Shown piece by piece: positions 62,157-64,000 of a DNA stretch of 64,000 nucleotides. The translations under genes and the position numbers were made by a program. Source of the DNA: Breoghania corrubedonensis (GTDB taxonomy: Bacteria > Pseudomonadota > Alphaproteobacteria > Rhizobiales > Stappiaceae); assembly GCF_003053845.1 (NCBI RefSeq), contig NZ_QAYG01000011.1, positions 114,019-178,018 on the forward strand, read 5' to 3'. Each line of letters begins with the position of its first letter. The first letter of the stretch is position 1. The notes under the pieces are model-generated. The model saw only the letters and a list, made by a program, of their open reading frames with translations. It was not told the origin of the DNA and made no database searches.

Positions 62157-63161
62157 ATGGATCCCACTATCTCGCTGAAGTCGGCTTTGTCCCTGCTTCT
62201 GCCCCAGCAGACGCAAGCCGAAGATGGCGGCTCGGTCGCGCAGAGCGGGCAGGCCGGTACGGCCGAAACCGCGGCGGGTGCGGCGACGATCGGGGCGGTG
62301 TTTCAGGATTTCTTCCGGACAAGCTCGAACCTCGGCGTTCTTGGCCTTCATCCTCCGCGCAACGCCGGCGACATCGAGGCAATCTTGGCGCAAGTCTCGC
62401 TGACGGTGGATCAGCTGGCGTCGGAAAGCGATGGGTTGAAGGGGATCGCCAGGGCGGTCCGGCGGCGCAACGTATTGAGCGAAATGACCGGCAATTTCGC
62501 CAATGCCGCAGGCCTTCGCCAGGGCATCGCCGACAAGACTGTTGAAATGGAAACGAAAACCGCGACGCGAGACGGCATGAACGGTCAATTGGCGGCACTG
62601 AACGCGCAGGCCAGCCAATTGAGCGCAGCCATTCCGGGCCTTGAGGGCGATGACAAGACCAAGGCGGAACAGGCGCTCGCGGTGCTGAAAGATCAGATTT
62701 CGACGCTCAGCTCCGAAATTGGCGTGCTGAATGACCAGTTGAACGTACTGTCGGGCGAAATTTCTGACTTGAACGATGCCTTGAGTGTCCTGAATCTCTT
62801 CGGAGATTTCCTTGGCAGTTTCATTTTGAAGGCAATGTATCAGACAGACGAGATTCAAAGCGAAGACACGCAGGAATATGCGTCTTCTGGTCAGAAAGAG
62901 GAGAAGATAAGGGACATTCTGCCGTTGTTGGAGAACATATTTGAAGTTCGTCTCGAAGACGAAGCGATACAGGAATTCATTGCCGATAACGATTTGAGCG
63001 AGGGCGACGTGGAGGCCGTTCTGGAAAAGGCCGTGGGCCTGCTCGCATCTGTGTTCAGTGCGCTCGAAACCCTGATTCAGTCGTCCGATCTCGCCGAATT
63101 CGATCCCAACGCGGCCGCAGCCGCAACCGACAAGGGCGGCAGGCTGCAGATCGCTCTGTAG
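62157..63161 (+). CDS. Candidate T3SS substrate with coiled coil
   Basis: ATG 62157 is used (GAAGGA 9 nt upstream); TTG 62151 is in frame. The 334-residue product has a Gln/Gly/Ala-rich N-terminal 45 residues and a strong coiled coil (about 130-205, MNGQLAALNAQASQLSAAIPGLEGDDKTKAEQALAVLKDQISTLSSEIGVLNDQLNVLSGEISDLNDALSVL region). A hydrophobic patch (LFGDFLGSFILKAMY) and an acidic C-terminus follow. It resembles translocators in layout but lacks long hydrophobic stretches. It is the last gene of the island and may be an effector or accessory translocator. Confidence 0.5.
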   Translation: MDPTISLKSALSLLLPQQTQAEDGGSVAQSGQAGTAETAAGAATIGAVFQDFFRTSSNLGVLGLHPPRNAGDIEAILAQVSLTVDQLASESDGLKGIARAVRRRNVLSEMTGNFANAAGLRQGIADKTVEMETKTATRDGMNGQLAALNAQASQLSAAIPGLEGDDKTKAEQALAVLKDQISTLSSEIGVLNDQLNVLSGEISDLNDALSVLNLFGDFLGSFILKAMYQTDEIQSEDTQEYASSGQKEEKIRDILPLLENIFEVRLEDEAIQEFIADNDLSEGDVEAVLEKAVGLLASVFSALETLIQSSDLAEFDPNAAAAATDKGGRLQIAL

Positions 63162-63545
63162 GTGCTCTCTTCTCCCGGATGGCCTGGCGCCCGAGCGGCA
63201 ACCACAGCCAGATCCGTGGGCGCCTCCTTCGGAGATTTCGGGAAAAGGAGGCAGAAGTTGCAAGCGGCGATTTTACGGGTGAAGTCGGTCGGGATGCGGT
63301 TCTCCGGCGTGGAGCGGGCGTCATCCTCCACCTGCGCCCATCGGCGCCCCCCAAAACCTGGGTCCGGTCGCCGCAGGATGAAAGGCCCGTGGCGGGTCAC
63401 CGCGTTCACATGGAGCGATGGAACGCACCGCCCGACATCGATGCCTCGGCAATCGGGCGCGATTGCCGAGGCCGACTTGGATCTGTCAAACCGACGTCAT
63501 CAGCGCAGGTGTCCGAATGTCGTTCCGGTGCTGCCGGCAACGAGC
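63162..63545. other. 384-bp gap between the T3SS island and the next gene
   Basis: No gene is supported on either strand, as frames here have no family character. The two flanking genes converge, so promoters are not expected. I see no obvious intrinsic terminator. Confidence 0.5.
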
Positions 63546-64000
63546 CTATTTCACGTTAATTTTCTGGCGGGCGAGGATGGTGTTGTCCTGGCTGAGAATG
63601 TAGCGGATTTCATAGTCCCCCGGCGCGTCTGGCAGTTTGAGCGTCAGCGGGCTGCCCTTCTCGGTGTAGGTGTAATTGATATAGGTGCCGCCATCCGAAC
63701 CGGCCTCGGCCACCGAGATATAATCGCGCTGTTCGTCGGGTCCGCTCCACGTAACGGTGATCTCGCTGTCCCCCGGCGCGCTGCCAACAGCAGAGACCGA
63801 CGCCTCGACCGGCGTGACGGTGACGGGTGTCGAAGAGAGGATCTTGTTGTCCTGGCTCAGGATGTAGCGGATTTCATAGTCGCCGGGTTTGGCCGGCATC
63901 CGCAACTGCAGCGGGCTGCCCTTCTCGGTGTAGGTGTAATTGATATAGGCGCCGCCATCCGAACCTGCCTCGGCCACCGAGATATAGTCGCGCTGCTCGT
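63546..64000 (-). CDS. C-terminal end of a repeat protein with Ig-like modules, 5' end beyond window
   Basis: The minus-strand frame is open from the right edge to the stop at 63546. It encodes more than one and a half copies of an Ig-like module with GDSEITVTWSGPDEQRDYIS, YINYTYTEKGSPL and GDYEIRYILSQDN. The same module type is found in alphaproteobacterial proteins with a von Willebrand A domain upstream, probably envelope or secreted proteins. Only the C-terminal part is visible, so the catalytic or adhesive part cannot be judged. Confidence 0.75.
   Translation of the reverse strand, partial: EQRDYISVAEAGSDGGAYINYTYTEKGSPLQLRMPAKPGDYEIRYILSQDNKILSSTPVTVTPVEASVSAVGSAPGDSEITVTWSGPDEQRDYISVAEAGSDGGTYINYTYTEKGSPLTLKLPDAPGDYEIRYILSQDNTILARQKINVK
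63583..64000 (-). repeat. Tandem 264-bp coding repeat
   Basis: Matching DNA recurs with a 264-bp offset (for example TTGTCCTGGCT at 63583 and 63847; AGCGGGCTGCC at 63646 and 63910), giving 88-residue protein modules. High DNA identity between copies suggests recent expansion or gene conversion. Confidence 0.85.

Noticed and set aside
1..64000. CRISPR arrays, tRNA or rRNA genes, prophage or plasmid origin
   Set aside because: I saw no regularly spaced repeats, cloverleaf sequences, rRNA segments, or phage structural/replication genes anywhere in the window.

Overview
The window is high-GC bacterial DNA of the kind seen in Alphaproteobacteria, probably the Hyphomicrobiales or Rhodobacterales side. 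This is inferred from gene families and codon use; there is no rRNA or other phylogenetic marker. It reads as a housekeeping-type transport operon followed by a large host-interaction island.

Region 1 (1-5.6 kb, minus strand) is a branched-chain amino-acid type ABC operon: livK, livH, a fused livM-livG, livF and a short-chain dehydrogenase cut by the left edge. A decayed IS3-family transposase tail (about 6.44-6.64 kb) marks the junction with the next block.

Region 2 (6.8-16.8 kb, plus strand) looks like a 5-oxoproline/D-glutamate catabolic operon. It holds a LysR regulator, a DUF1445 (D-glutamate cyclase/putative hydro-lyase) enzyme, a DctP-DctQ-DctM TRAP transporter, a fused 1211-residue 5-oxoprolinase and a glutamate dehydrogenase. 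Together they would import pyroglutamate, open it to glutamate and deaminate it to 2-oxoglutarate.

Region 3 (17.1-29.1 kb, plus strand) is the most unusual part. Two paralogous proteins of about 1030-1050 residues each fuse a glutamate-racemase-like domain (Asp-Ser-Gly, Ala-Cys-Asn and Cys-Thr-His-Tyr-Pro motifs intact) to a DUF4392/D-glutamate-cyclase C-terminal domain. Each follows an AT-rich leader, carries a disordered secretion-signal-like N-terminus, and is followed by a pair of CesT-like type III chaperone genes. A third secreted-type protein with a Ser-rich N-terminus sits behind two more such chaperones. I interpret these as type III effectors that would convert host L-glutamate to D-glutamate and then to 5-oxo-D-proline, the compound class that region 2 is equipped to take up and burn.

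Region 4 (29.1-63.2 kb) is a complete Ysc-like type III secretion system. The minus-strand operon is sctG-I-J-K-L-N-O-P-Q-R-S-T-U. The plus-strand genes are sctV, a MotA/ExbB-ExbD-like trio not normally part of such systems, a small protein, a Crp/Fnr regulator, a YscE-like protein, the needle protein sctF, an oversized sctD, and the secretin sctC. Then come a TPR protein, a YscB/SycN-like chaperone and the gatekeeper sctW (minus strand), followed on the plus strand by a tip-protein candidate, YscX/YscY, an LcrH-type chaperone, the YopB/YopD-type translocators, more chaperones and two further candidate substrates. A 16-bp dyad related to TGTGCC-N4-GGCACA recurs 60-69 nt upstream of several start codons here, and the locus-encoded Crp/Fnr protein is the obvious candidate to bind it.

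Region 5 (63.5-64.0 kb, minus strand) is the C-terminal end of a protein made of tandem 88-residue Ig-like modules that runs off the right edge.
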